Assembly (NCBI GenBank): GCA_944321085.1
Contig: CALUJY010000010.1
Coordinates: 1 to 64,000, forward strand
DNA length: 64,000 nt
From: an uncultured Barnesiella sp.
GTDB lineage: Bacteria > Bacteroidota > Bacteroidia > Bacteroidales > Barnesiellaceae_A
Direction of reading: 5' to 3'
The notes under the pieces were generated by a model. That model made no database searches. It saw only the letters and a program-made list of their open reading frames with translations, and was not told the origin of the DNA. Below are positions 17,772 to 27,066 of this stretch, in pieces (within the stretch, counting starts at the first letter, position 1; every line of letters starts with the position of its first letter). The position numbers were made by a program, and so were the translations under genes.

Positions 17772-19701
17772 TGTTGTAATAGTTACCGTCGTACATATTA
17801 TTATAATACTCATCCTCTTCATCTTCTTCCTCTTCGGGCGGCTTTTGATCTTTGGGCTTATTCTTTTTGATAGCGTAAGGCTTCTGCAAGTCTATCGCTT
17901 TTTCATAGATATTCCATGCCTGCTCAACATTCCAATAAGCCTTCAACTCTACCGATGACGGATAATAATATACCTCCTCGGGCTGCAACTTGGCCGCATA
18001 GTTGCCCGTATCATACTTGCCGTTACCGTTTCGGTCGATAAAGAGTCGGGCATAGTACGTACCGGGTTTGAGGTAAGTAAACTCGGCTCCACCATCTTTT
18101 ACGGGAGCCTCTACTACCACTTTATCACTGTTATTAAGTAATTGTACCACCGCACTGTCAGTCACCCCTGTAATAGCGAAATACAGATTGGAGTACTCTT
18201 GCATCGATTTGACTGCAAAGTCTTTGCTATACTTATCGGTATGTAATCCGTAAATATCGGATACTGCCATGGAGTCGATAGAAAAACGATAAGTGGTCTC
18301 GGGCTTCCATTTATGACTGAAATAGTAATGACGTATATTGGCCGTATCTTGTACCAAAGTATAAGTACTGTCGGGCAACGGTATCCACAACGTATCTTTT
18401 TTCTCCGATAGATGGAATGCCGAGCTATTCAATGCAGCAACCGGTGTGGCAAACTCTATCGTAAAAGGCTTGTTGACGTCTTGCTTGGGAGCTATCCCCA
18501 CGGTCATTTGCATAAATACGGTCGGCTCCACCTCGGGGAGGGTATCGGTCTTTGCCTTCCGGCTTTTTTTCTTCTGCGTTTTCGGCGGCCTGTATATATA
18601 TTGTAATGTATCGTTATAGAGCGACAACTCGTTGAGCGAGTCGGTTCGGTAATAGTCCATGGCGATACGCAACGTATCCATGTTATATACCGCCGAGTCG
18701 GCAAGCCAATACGAAAGGGTATCGTTGGTAAGATTGCCTTCCAACAAATACCATCCTTGACGAGGCTCGAAATTCAGGGGTTTAAGCAGAGGCAGCGAAT
18801 CGTGAGGAGCCGAGAAGACAACGTCGAGACGGTTGCGTTCCTTCCTTTCGTAACTCTCCATATAGCGGGACTTGAACCCTTCGTTAAATGCCGTAAGCAG
18901 GATATTATCGGGATAAAAACGATTGTAATCATAAGTTATCACCGTATCGAGCGTAAGGCTGTCTACCCATATCGAGTCGACATACTGTTTCCGCACCGCA
19001 TACGGCTCTACAATGGTGTCTAAGAAAGCTATATCTTCCGACGGATTATCGAAATGGTAGTCGCGATTCATATCTTTCAATGCGACAACCCTATAACGTC
19101 CGGGTTTGAGATTCCGTATGGTAAAGTGTCCGAGAGCATCGCTCGATGCAATACGCTCCATAGGCAACGTATTAAATGCCGTATCGTCGAGATTGCTATA
19201 CACCCCCACCAACATACCTGTAATAGGCTCTAAATCTTCGGCATTGAGCAACAGTCCCGATATTTGCAACGAATCGCGCGACTCGCCTGTCGAGAAAGAA
19301 AACGCGAACCCCGTAAGAGCATTTTTCTCGTTATTATCAACAATGGCATCGCCAAAGTCGATGGTATAAGTCGTATTAGGTCGCAAAGTATCGAGCAATT
19401 CTATACGCAACCTCTTTCCTTGCGCCTGTATCTTTGGAGCCTCTATCTGCGGAGGCGAAACGATAATCTTCTCGGAAGGATTCTCCACTTGAATAATCTC
19501 GTCGAAATCTATCTCTATGCGATTGCCGGTCACATTTATGGCATCGGGCAGAGGCTTGCTCCGCAAATAACGCGGCGGCTCCGTATCGCGAGGCCCTCCA
19601 CCGGGACGCGACATATTGGCGCATGAGTAAACCAACGCCCCCAACAGGACTATCACAATAAACGCCGCGGTGCGGTTGCGGTAAAACGAGCGATATTTCA
19701 T
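17719..19701 (-). CDS. Ig-like (SbsA-type) domain lipoprotein
   Basis: Large outer-envelope lipoprotein of 660 residues. Lipobox ends at C27 (LVYSCANM), followed by the RPGGGPRDTEPP segment that starts this Bacteroidetes family. Residues about 35-135 form a Big_5/SbsA Ig-like domain (RIEIDFDEIIQVENPSEKI... TTYTIDFGDAIVDNN). Further beta-rich domains follow, including a prealbumin-like turn (GHFTIRNLKPGRYRVVALKD) and a second one (FTYLKPGTYYARLFIDRNGNGKYDTG). The C-terminus is Pro/Lys/Asp-rich, then Asn/Tyr-rich. Start chosen at ATG 19701, where the signal peptide begins. No enzymatic motif; a structural or assembly role is an inference. Confidence 0.85.
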   Translation of the reverse strand: MKYRSFYRNRTAAFIVIVLLGALVYSCANMSRPGGGPRDTEPPRYLRSKPLPDAINVTGNRIEIDFDEIIQVENPSEKIIVSPPQIEAPKIQAQGKRLRIELLDTLRPNTTYTIDFGDAIVDNNEKNALTGFAFSFSTGESRDSLQISGLLLNAEDLEPITGMLVGVYSNLDDTAFNTLPMERIASSDALGHFTIRNLKPGRYRVVALKDMNRDYHFDNPSEDIAFLDTIVEPYAVRKQYVDSIWVDSLTLDTVITYDYNRFYPDNILLTAFNEGFKSRYMESYERKERNRLDVVFSAPHDSLPLLKPLNFEPRQGWYLLEGNLTNDTLSYWLADSAVYNMDTLRIAMDYYRTDSLNELSLYNDTLQYIYRPPKTQKKKSRKAKTDTLPEVEPTVFMQMTVGIAPKQDVNKPFTIEFATPVAALNSSAFHLSEKKDTLWIPLPDSTYTLVQDTANIRHYYFSHKWKPETTYRFSIDSMAVSDIYGLHTDKYSKDFAVKSMQEYSNLYFAITGVTDSAVVQLLNNSDKVVVEAPVKDGGAEFTYLKPGTYYARLFIDRNGNGKYDTGNYAAKLQPEEVYYYPSSVELKAYWNVEQAWNIYEKAIDLQKPYAIKKNKPKDQKPPEEEEDEEDEYYNNMYDGNYYNNGTTMPNNFTGTQYRSF

Positions 19702-19715
19702 ACTATCTGACAGAA

Positions 19716-19723
19716 CAAATATA
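19716..19723 (-). promoter_or_regulatory. Putative -7 box for the Ig-like lipoprotein gene
   Basis: Minus-strand TATATTTG (19723-19716) fits TAnnTTTG. No good TTTG is seen 19-21 bases upstream. The leader would be only about 8 bases. Confidence 0.35.
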
Positions 19724-19842
19724 AGGCGATAAAGATACGAAAAAAGTGCGACCCGCACCGCTTTTACGGCATTCCTCTTGATATGAATGGCAAAAAAACA
19801 AATAATTAGAACCTATTTGCCCCGGGGTAGGAAAAAAAACCT

Positions 19843-19850
19843 TATATTTG
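19843..19850 (+). promoter_or_regulatory. Putative -7 box for secDF
   Basis: TATATTTG, with TTTG at 19816-19819 upstream at a slightly long spacing of 23. An A-rich leader of about 40 bases without Shine-Dalgarno follows, typical of strongly translated Bacteroidetes genes. Confidence 0.5.
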
Positions 19851-19898
19851 CACGCTAAATTAACCGCAAACTAAAATAAAAAATAAAATACAAAACAC

Positions 19899-22889
19899 AT
19901 GCAAAACAAAGGTTTTATTAAAATCATTGCCGTACTGCTTGCTTTGGTGTGCTTGTTCTACCTCTCTTTTTCTGTGGTGACATACCATTACCAGAATAAA
20001 GCAGAGGAATATGCCGCAGGCGACGAAGCCAAGTATAAAGAGTACATAGACTCTATCTCGATGGAGAAAGTCTATTTGGGATACTACACCTACCAAAAAT
20101 GCCGTGAGATGGAAATAGGTCTTGGCCTCGACCTCAAAGGCGGTATGAACGTTATCCTGCAAATTTCTGTTGCCGATGTATTGAAGTCGCTCTCGAACAA
20201 CAATCCCGACGTCAACTTCAACCAAGCCATCGCCAACGCTGTCGCCAACCAAGCCGACAACAACGACTTCTTGAACGTATTCCTCGCCGAATACAAGAAA
20301 ATCGACCCCGATGTAAGGCTCTCTGCCATTTTCAGTACTATACAACTGAAAGACCGCATCAAGCCCAATGCCTCTAACGATGAGGTAATAAGCGTGTTGC
20401 GCGAAGAGCTGAACACAGCCATAGACAACTCTTACAACGTATTGCGTAATCGTATCGACCGCTTTGGCGTAGTATCGCCCAACATACAGAAGCTCGAAAG
20501 AGACGGTCGCATCCTCATAGAGATGCCCGGTATCAAGGAACCCGAACGTGTACGCAAACTGTTGCAAGGTACCGCCAACCTCGAATTTTGGGAGACTTAC
20601 AAAGTAGAAGAGGTATTCTCAAAATTGCAAGCTGTCAACAACGAACTCGCAGCCTCGATGGCTGCTAATGCCGAGACAGCTACCGAAACCGTTGAACCTG
20701 TTGCCGAAACCGAAGTAGCTGCTACCGACACAACCGTTGCCGACACGGCTGCCGTTTCAAGTCTGAAAGAGCAACTCGCCGGTGAAGAAATGGACGAATC
20801 GAAACAATTAGAGCAATTCCGTAAACAGAACCCGCTCTTTGCCATTCTGCAACCTGCCGAATACCAAGGCTCGCCCGTTCTCGGTATAGCTAACAAAAAA
20901 GATACCGCCGAAGTAAACAAAATCCTGTCGAGCAGAATGGCTCGCGAGATATTGCCTTCGAACCTCGTTCCTTGCTGGTCGGTAAAAGCTATCGACGAGA
21001 AAGATACCTATTACCAACTTATCGCCCTCAAAGCCGGTAAGGGTGGCAGAGCCGCCATGTCGGGCGACGTGGTTACTAACGCTCGCGACGACTTCGACAA
21101 ATATCGCGGCGGTTCGGTCGTACACATGGAGATGAATGGCGAAGGTGCCAAGGAGTGGGAAAAACTCACCGGCAACAACATAGGCAACGCTATTGCCATT
21201 GTACTCGATAACCAAGTATATTCGTTCCCCAATGTTAACAACGCCATCAGCGGCGGTAGCTCTGAAATCTCGGGTAGCTTCACTCCCGAAGAAGCAAAAG
21301 ACTTGGCCAACGTGCTCAACTCGGGTAAGATGGCAGCCGGTATCCATATCATACAAGAAGACGTGATAGGTCCTTCGCTCGGACAAGAAGCCATTACAAG
21401 TGGTACCATATCGTTTGTCATAGCTCTGATTATCCTGATGGCATACATGATTATCATGTACGGTTGGATTCCGGGTTTGATAGTAGATTGCGGTCTGATA
21501 ATCAACGGTTTCTTCACTCTGGGTATTTTGGCTTCGTTGCAAGCCGTGCTCACCCTCTCGGGTATCGCCGGTCTTATCTTGTCGTTGGGTATGGCGGTCG
21601 ATGCCAACGTGCTCATCTACGAGCGTTGTAAGGAAGAACTTCGTGCCGGTAAAAATCTGAAATCTGCCGTCGCCGACGGTTACAAGAATGCTTTCTCGGC
21701 CATCTTCGACTCTAACTTAACCTCTATCATCACCGGTGTCATCCTCCTGTTCTACGGTACAGGTCCTATCAAAGGTTTTGCCACTACGTTGATTATAGGT
21801 CTTTTGGTTTCGTTCTTCATCGCTATATTCATTACGCGTATCTTAATCGAAGGCGGTATCGAAAGAGGCTGGTTCAAGAACCTTACATTCACAACCCGCA
21901 TATCTCAAAACCTACTCATAAACAACAACATCGACTTCCTGAGCAAACGCAAGGCGAGCTACATCATCTGCATCTTGTTGGTAGTGGTTATGGGTGTTTC
22001 ACTCGGTATGCGCGGATTGAGCCAAGGTATCGATTTCTCGGGTGGTCGCAACTATGTAGTTCGCTTCGATAAAGCTGTGAAGACACAAGAGATTGCCAAC
22101 ATGCTCGAACCTCAATTCGAAGGCAGCTCTCTCTCGGTTATCACCATTACCAGCGAAAACCAAGTACGTATCTCTACCAACTACCGCATTGCCGAAAATG
22201 ATGAGAGCATCGATGCAGAAATCATAGAGAAACTCTATACAGGCTTGTCACCGATGTTGGGCGACAAAACCATCGACCAATTCCAAGCCGACAACATTAT
22301 GAGTGTACAAAAAGTAGGACCTTCTATCGCCGACGACATCAAGACAGGCGCATTCTGGTCGGTTCTCTTCTCACTCATCGCTATTTCGCTCTACATCTTG
22401 TTCCGCTTCAAAGACGTATCGTTCAGCGTGGGTACGCTTGTATCTTTGGCATTCACCACGTTTATCATCATAGGTCTTTACTCGGTATTCTATGGTGTAC
22501 TGCCTTTCTCTATGGAGATTGACCAAACCTTCATCGCGGCTATTCTTACGGTGATAGGTTATGCCATCAACGATACTGTGGTGGTATTCGACCGTATCCG
22601 CGAGATGATGCAACTCTATCCCAAACGCAACCGCCGCGAGGTTATCAACTACGCCCTCAACAGTACGTTGTCGCGTACGTTGAACACATCGTCGAGTACG
22701 TTGATAGTATTGATTATCATCCTCTTCATTGGTGCCGATACATTGCGCAGCTTCGTATTCGCCATGGTTGTAGGTATCATCGTCGGTACTTTTGCCACAC
22801 TGTTTGTTGCAACACCTATCGCTTACGATATGCAACGCCGCAAACTGAAAAAACGTGGTATCGACGTAGATGAAGCTCCTGCTAAATAA
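19899..22889 (+). CDS. secDF: Protein translocase SecDF (fused SecD and SecF)
   Basis: Inner-membrane, proton-driven accessory of Sec export, 996 residues as one chain. The SecD half has TM1 (about 8-28), the P1 periplasmic domain with GLDLKGGMNVILQ, and five clustered helices containing GMAVDANVLIYER (about 565). The SecF half begins near 675 with its own leading helix (ICILLVVVMGVSLGMRGLSQGIDFSGG) and contains IGYAINDTVVVFDRIRE. Residues about 247-290 are an Ala/Glu/Thr-rich insertion in P1, unlike standalone SecD. Fusion is usual in Bacteroidetes. The gene stands alone with its own promoter and terminator. Confidence 0.97.
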   Translation: MQNKGFIKIIAVLLALVCLFYLSFSVVTYHYQNKAEEYAAGDEAKYKEYIDSISMEKVYLGYYTYQKCREMEIGLGLDLKGGMNVILQISVADVLKSLSNNNPDVNFNQAIANAVANQADNNDFLNVFLAEYKKIDPDVRLSAIFSTIQLKDRIKPNASNDEVISVLREELNTAIDNSYNVLRNRIDRFGVVSPNIQKLERDGRILIEMPGIKEPERVRKLLQGTANLEFWETYKVEEVFSKLQAVNNELAASMAANAETATETVEPVAETEVAATDTTVADTAAVSSLKEQLAGEEMDESKQLEQFRKQNPLFAILQPAEYQGSPVLGIANKKDTAEVNKILSSRMAREILPSNLVPCWSVKAIDEKDTYYQLIALKAGKGGRAAMSGDVVTNARDDFDKYRGGSVVHMEMNGEGAKEWEKLTGNNIGNAIAIVLDNQVYSFPNVNNAISGGSSEISGSFTPEEAKDLANVLNSGKMAAGIHIIQEDVIGPSLGQEAITSGTISFVIALIILMAYMIIMYGWIPGLIVDCGLIINGFFTLGILASLQAVLTLSGIAGLILSLGMAVDANVLIYERCKEELRAGKNLKSAVADGYKNAFSAIFDSNLTSIITGVILLFYGTGPIKGFATTLIIGLLVSFFIAIFITRILIEGGIERGWFKNLTFTTRISQNLLINNNIDFLSKRKASYIICILLVVVMGVSLGMRGLSQGIDFSGGRNYVVRFDKAVKTQEIANMLEPQFEGSSLSVITITSENQVRISTNYRIAENDESIDAEIIEKLYTGLSPMLGDKTIDQFQADNIMSVQKVGPSIADDIKTGAFWSVLFSLIAISLYILFRFKDVSFSVGTLVSLAFTTFIIIGLYSVFYGVLPFSMEIDQTFIAAILTVIGYAINDTVVVFDRIREMMQLYPKRNRREVINYALNSTLSRTLNTSSSTLIVLIIILFIGADTLRSFVFAMVVGIIVGTFATLFVATPIAYDMQRRKLKKRGIDVDEAPAK

Positions 22890-22910
22890 TCATTGCATCA
22901 GATAGCAAAA

Positions 22911-22944
22911 AATATCCCGGCAAACAATTGTCGGGATATTTTTT
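22911..22944 (+). terminator. secDF terminator
   Basis: A 12-bp stem with one G-U pair (aatatcccggca 22911-22922 with tgtcgggatatt 22929-22940), six-base loop, followed by a T-rich run. It starts 22 bases after the secDF stop. Confidence 0.88.
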
Positions 22945-23114
22945 GTCTTTACTATACCCATAAAGAACGAAGAAAAGAGAGGCATCGTTCAATCGCATCA
23001 TCTTGTAGCAGCCGATGCACATACATACCAATGCCGCTGTTGTCCCTAAGACAAAAAACTGCAATGGTCAATCAGCCCCGGCGGCAGGCAAATGCAGCTA
23101 CATACTGAACCATT

Positions 23115-23164
23115 AATAAAAAGAGAGACACTCCGATGCCAATTTCATGACAAGGAAGTGTCTC
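23115..23164 (-). terminator. prfB terminator
   Basis: Read on the minus strand, gagacact (23164-23157) pairs with agtgtctc (23132-23125), followed by TCTTTTTATT. It lies about 30 bases past the prfB stop. Confidence 0.7.
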
Positions 23165-23192
23165 CTATACAAAAGCGATTAACGACTGTACT

Positions 23193-24303
23193 TTATTGGT
23201 CGCCGAACTCCATCAAATAGGCTTTGATAAAGTCATCTATTTCACCATCCATCACACGGTTTACATCAGATGTCTGGTAATTGGTACGATGGTCTTTTAC
23301 GCGACGGTCGTCGAAAACATAACTGCGTATCTGTGACCCCCATTCTATTTTCTTTTTGCCGGCCTCTATCTTGGCCTGCTCTTCCATACGGTGCTTCAAC
23401 TCCCTGTCATACAAAATAGAACGCAATTGTCGCATGGCATTCTCTTTATTCTTGGGTTGGTCGCGAGTCTCGGTATTCTCAATGAGAATTTCCTCCTCTT
23501 CACCCGTATAAGGGTCTTTATACTGATAGCGCAAGCGCACCCCCGACTCCACTTTGTTGACGTTCTGTCCGCCGGCACCGCCCGACCTGAAAGTATCCCA
23601 AGAGATAGCTGCGGGACTGATATTCACTTCTATGGTATCATCGACAAGGGGGGTAACAAATACCGAGGCAAACGACGTCATGCGCTTTCCCTGCGCATTA
23701 TAAGGCGAAACACGGACTAAACGGTGTACACCATTTTCGCTTTTAAGATAACCGTAAGCGAAGTCACCGTCGATTTGCATCGTCACCGACTTGATGCCGG
23801 CTTCATCACCTTCTATAAGGTGCTCTATGGCAACTTTATAGTTGTGCCGTTCACCCCAACGGATATACAGACGCATCAGCATTTGCGCCCAATCCTGACT
23901 CTCGGTACCGCCTGCGCCGGAGTTGATTTTGAGCATTGCACCCAACTTATCCTCTTCGCGACGCAACATATTGCGCAGTTCAAGGTTCTCTACCAATGCC
24001 ACGGCACGGGTATAAGCGGCATCTACCTCCGACTCATCTACGACACCTTCTTTATTAAACTCAAAGGCCAGCGAGAGCTCTTCGACGGCTTTGTCCACTT
24101 CATCGTAGCCCTCTATCCACGAACGTATTCCCTTAATCTTGCGCATCTGCTGCTCGGCCTTCTTTTGGTCGTCCCAAAAACCGGGAGCTTGGGTGCGCAA
24201 CTCTTCTTCTTCGACTTCTATTTTCTTTGCATCGATGTCAAAGATACCTCCTCAACGCCAACTTGCGTTCTTCCGTCTCTTTTAATTGTTCCAGTGTTAT
24301 CAT
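23193..24303 (-). CDS. prfB: Peptide chain release factor 2 with programmed +1 frameshift
   Basis: RF2 recognises UGA and UAA stop codons and triggers peptide release. Frame 0 starts at ATG 24303 (MITLEQLKET...) and runs 21 codons to an in-frame TGA at 24240-24238. The site reads AGG AGG TAT CTT TGA C, the classic RF2 arrangement with an internal Shine-Dalgarno three bases before CTT TGA. Slipping one base gives GAC at 24239 and continues to 23193, for a total of 369 residues, normal RF2 length. The catalytic GGQ is in GGAGGQNVNKVES. The codon-recognition tripeptide region reads VSPYNAQGKRMTSF, so SPY stands where Escherichia coli has SPF. Any annotation beginning at 24200 has lost the first 34 residues. 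Confidence 0.96.
24237..24252 (-). promoter_or_regulatory. Programmed +1 frameshift site (recoding signal)
   Basis: Minus-strand AGGAGGTATCTTTGAC: internal Shine-Dalgarno, slippery CTT and UGA. Low RF2 lets the ribosome slip forward, restoring RF2 synthesis, so the site gives autogenous control. Confidence 0.95.
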
Positions 24304-24358
24304 TTGTACAGTACTTATGTTGTTATAATCATGTTTTTCCCTATAAGAAAAGGGCGTA

Positions 24359-24391
24359 CAAAGATAGTACGTCCTCTCCTTATATGCCAAA
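24359..24391 (-). promoter_or_regulatory. prfB promoter
   Basis: Minus-strand TTTG (24391-24388), 21 bases, TATCTTTG (24366-24359). The transcript would begin near 24352, about 50 bases before the ATG at 24303. It lies in the 100-bp gap after the acyl-CoA synthetase, so prfB need not depend on read-through. Confidence 0.6.
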
Positions 24392-24404
24392 TATCAAAGG
24401 CAAT

Positions 24405-26210
24405 TTAAGCATACATTGCCTCTATCTCCTTGCTGTATAGCTTGTTGATGATTGCACGGCGTAACTTCAACGTATTGGTGAGCTCGCCTCGCTCCATCGT
24501 GAAAGCATGCGGCAACAAGGTAAATCGTTTGATTTGCTCGAAACGTGCAAATCCCGATTGCAAACGAGCGATACGCTCATCTATCAGCTTGATAATCTCT
24601 TTGTTGCGAACCAAATCTTCGAGCGTGCGATACTGTATCTGCATCTTACGGGCATACTCCGAGAGAGCCTCGTAAGCCGGGACGATAATTGCCGTGACAT
24701 ACTTGCGCTGGTCGCCTATAACGGCCACCTGCTCGATATACTTGTCGCCACCGAGGCAACTTTCTATCGCTTGCGGTGCGATATACTTGCCGTTAGAGGT
24801 CTTAAAGAGGTCTTTGATACGCTCTGTAAGTACAACGCGACCATCTTCGACCTTGCCTGCATCGCCTGTACGGAACCAACCGTCGGCCGTAAAGACGGCA
24901 GCCGTCTCGGCCGGTTTCTTATAATAGCCTTGCATGACGGTACGCCCTTTGACCAATATTTCGTTGTTTTCACCCAAACGCACCTGCACATCGGGCATCA
25001 CCGTTCCTACGGTTCCCAAACGATAGTCGTTGGGATCGTAACACGATACGGTGGCAGTGGTCTCCGACAATCCATAACCATAAATAATGGATATGCCGCA
25101 TGAATGCAGGAACTCGTTGATGGTATCGCTCAGCGGAGCTCCTGCCACAGGGAAGAAGTTACCACGGTCAATACCTATGGTCTTACGCAGTTTCGAAAAT
25201 ACCAATTTATCGAAAATCTTATATTGACACTCCGTAAACAAAGGTACGCGACGGTTAGAGGCTATATACTCTACATTGCGGCGATGACCCACTTTCAAAG
25301 CGGTCTTTATCATATAAGCCGATATACCTTTGCGCGAAGCGATGAAGTCTTGTACGGCTGTATAAACCTTCTCCCAGAAACGAGGCACACTACACATGAG
25401 TGTCGGACGTATCTCCTTGACAGCCTTCTGTATCTCCTTGGGGTTATGGTTGATAGCGATGCGCATACCTACCGTCAAACAGTAATAACACCATGCGCGC
25501 TCGAAAATGTGCGTCAGCGGCAAGAAGCAGAGCGACAAATCGTTGTCGCTGCAAGTAACAAGGCGTTGCAAATGTATGCGCATTGCCTCGTCGAAATTGG
25601 CATGCGACAACATGACACCTTTGGGCTCGCCCGTAGTCCCCGACGTATATATCAGCGTAGCCAAATCGTCGGGCGTTCCAGCTTCACGACGATGTGCAAC
25701 GACAGCTGTATCGGCCTCCGTAGCCTCTTTACCTATCGCAAGGAACTCATCATAATAGATAGCCGTCTTATCGTCGGCAGCAAAAGTCACATGCGGGTCG
25801 AATACCACGACATGCTCTACCGTCGGGCAATCGCTTGCGGCTGCCCGCCACTCGTCATATTGCGGCTGCCCGCCTATAAAAAGCAATCGCGACTCTGTCT
25901 CTTTTATGATATAACTTATCTGTTCTACCGAACTTGTAGCATACAACGGAGCGATAACCGCCCGATTGGCAAAAGCTGCAAAATCGACGACAAAACCGCC
26001 CAAACAGTTTTGTGTGAAAACAGCTATATTGTCTTGTTCCTTGATTCCTAACCTAAGCATCGACAAAGCGGCAACATCTACCAAATGTGAAAATTCACTC
26101 CACGAAGACGAAAGCCACTTGCCTGTTTCATAATCTTGATACTTGAACACTTCACGATTACCATACTTCGACGCTTGTCGTTGTGGCAATGAAGTCAATA
26201 AATTAGTCAT
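24405..26210 (-). CDS. Long-chain fatty acid-CoA ligase (AMP-forming)
   Basis: Activates fatty acids with ATP and CoA, through an acyl-AMP. The 601 residues match the ACSL-type branch. The P-loop-like motif TLIYTSGTTGEPKGVMLSH, the A5 motif YGYGLSETTATVS, A7 GWFRTGD and A8/A10 LFKTSNGKYIAPQAIE with the catalytic lysine region are all present. No membrane segment. Start chosen at ATG 26210; a TTG two codons upstream is possible. Bacteroidetes commonly encode several such ligases, so the substrate (long-chain fatty acid, perhaps from host or membrane turnover) is uncertain. Confidence 0.93.
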   Translation of the reverse strand: MTNLLTSLPQRQASKYGNREVFKYQDYETGKWLSSSWSEFSHLVDVAALSMLRLGIKEQDNIAVFTQNCLGGFVVDFAAFANRAVIAPLYATSSVEQISYIIKETESRLLFIGGQPQYDEWRAAASDCPTVEHVVVFDPHVTFAADDKTAIYYDEFLAIGKEATEADTAVVAHRREAGTPDDLATLIYTSGTTGEPKGVMLSHANFDEAMRIHLQRLVTCSDNDLSLCFLPLTHIFERAWCYYCLTVGMRIAINHNPKEIQKAVKEIRPTLMCSVPRFWEKVYTAVQDFIASRKGISAYMIKTALKVGHRRNVEYIASNRRVPLFTECQYKIFDKLVFSKLRKTIGIDRGNFFPVAGAPLSDTINEFLHSCGISIIYGYGLSETTATVSCYDPNDYRLGTVGTVMPDVQVRLGENNEILVKGRTVMQGYYKKPAETAAVFTADGWFRTGDAGKVEDGRVVLTERIKDLFKTSNGKYIAPQAIESCLGGDKYIEQVAVIGDQRKYVTAIIVPAYEALSEYARKMQIQYRTLEDLVRNKEIIKLIDERIARLQSGFARFEQIKRFTLLPHAFTMERGELTNTLKLRRAIINKLYSKEIEAMYA

Positions 26211-26613
26211 ATACAATCGATATAAATTCCGCTACAAAGGTACACAAAAACCATTATTCTTACTCATCATCGGCACAGAAACACAGAGAGTTGGCTTCAT
26301 TTTTCGCCTTGCCGCACACCACTTTCGGCGTTACAGGTACCTACAATAAGGTTCTCGGCAAAAAATTAAAAAAAAGTTATTGTTCGCAACTTTTGGTTTT
26401 TTTAGAAAATATAGTATACTATTTTAACCGAACTTACACTCTGCCGACTGTAACTGCCACACAAAAAACCACGACATCGACCCTCGGCAAGAACCGTTTT
26501 TGGTGAAATTATGTAGAAAAACACTATATACAAAAGCATATATGTGAAGTTTTAGCTATTTTCGCATAAACATTCGCGAACCGATGCACACGGCATCTAT
26601 AAATATCGAAATT
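26211..26613. other. Divergent intergenic region, acyl-CoA ligase/dut
   Basis: A 403-bp AT-rich gap with the ligase -7 box at its left end. I find no clear TAnnTTTG box for dut, no hairpin and no small gene. Confidence 0.5.
26235..26242 (-). promoter_or_regulatory. Putative -7 box for the acyl-CoA ligase gene
   Basis: Minus-strand TACCTTTG (26242-26235), 24 bases before the ATG; no clear -33 element. Confidence 0.45.
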
Positions 26614-27054
26614 ATGCCTATACAACTCTTTGTCATTAACCGCTCGCACCACCCGCTGCCACAATATGCTACCCCGTTGTCGGCAGGAATGGACTTGCGC
26701 GCCAACTTGGACACCCCTCTCACCATACAACCCGGGCAGCGTCTGCTGGTACCCACCGGCCTATTCATTGCCTTGCCCGAAGGATATGAAGCTCAGATAC
26801 GACCGCGCAGCGGACTGGCCATCAAACACGGCATCACCGTACTCAACTCGCCGGGAACCATCGATGCCGACTACCGGGGCGAGATAAACATTATCCTTAT
26901 AAACCTGTCGGACAAGCCTTTCACCATCGAGGACGGCGAACGCGTCGCACAAATGGTCATAGCACGCCACGACAGGGCAGAATGGATAGAGACCACAACG
27001 CTCGATGAAACCCAACGCGGCAGCGGCGGATTCGGACACACCGGCACGAAATAA
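26614..27054 (+). CDS. dut: dUTP diphosphatase
   Basis: Trimeric dUTPase: dUTP to dUMP plus pyrophosphate, keeping uracil out of DNA and supplying dTMP synthesis. The 146 residues hold the five motifs in order: AGMDLRA (24-30), RPRSGLA (63-69), [13 protein letters not shown] (78-90, with the uracil-stacking tyrosine), ERVAQMVI (109-116) and the flexible C-terminal [10 protein letters not shown] (135-144). I prefer ATG 26614 because family alignments begin there; an ATG at 26584 adds ten residues. It leads a plus-strand run with 12 bases to the TPR gene. Confidence 0.95.
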   Translation: MPIQLFVINRSHHPLPQYATPLSAGMDLRANLDTPLTIQPGQRLLVPTGLFIALPEGYEAQIRPRSGLAIKHGITVLNSPGTIDADYRGEINIILINLSDKPFTIEDGERVAQMVIARHDRAEWIETTTLDETQRGSGGFGHTGTK

Positions 27055-27066
27055 CCTATACCCCTC

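Larger units (their letters stand above)
22890..23192. other. Convergent intergenic region, secDF/prfB
   Basis: Holds two facing terminators (22911-22944 plus; 23115-23164 minus). The 170 bp between them show no gene: a 60-codon minus frame there runs through the secDF hairpin and has no family resemblance. Confidence 0.6.

Noticed and set aside
22882-23064. 60-codon minus-strand frame between secDF and prfB
   Set aside because: It spans the secDF terminator and has no start context or family; hydrophobic start is probably chance.
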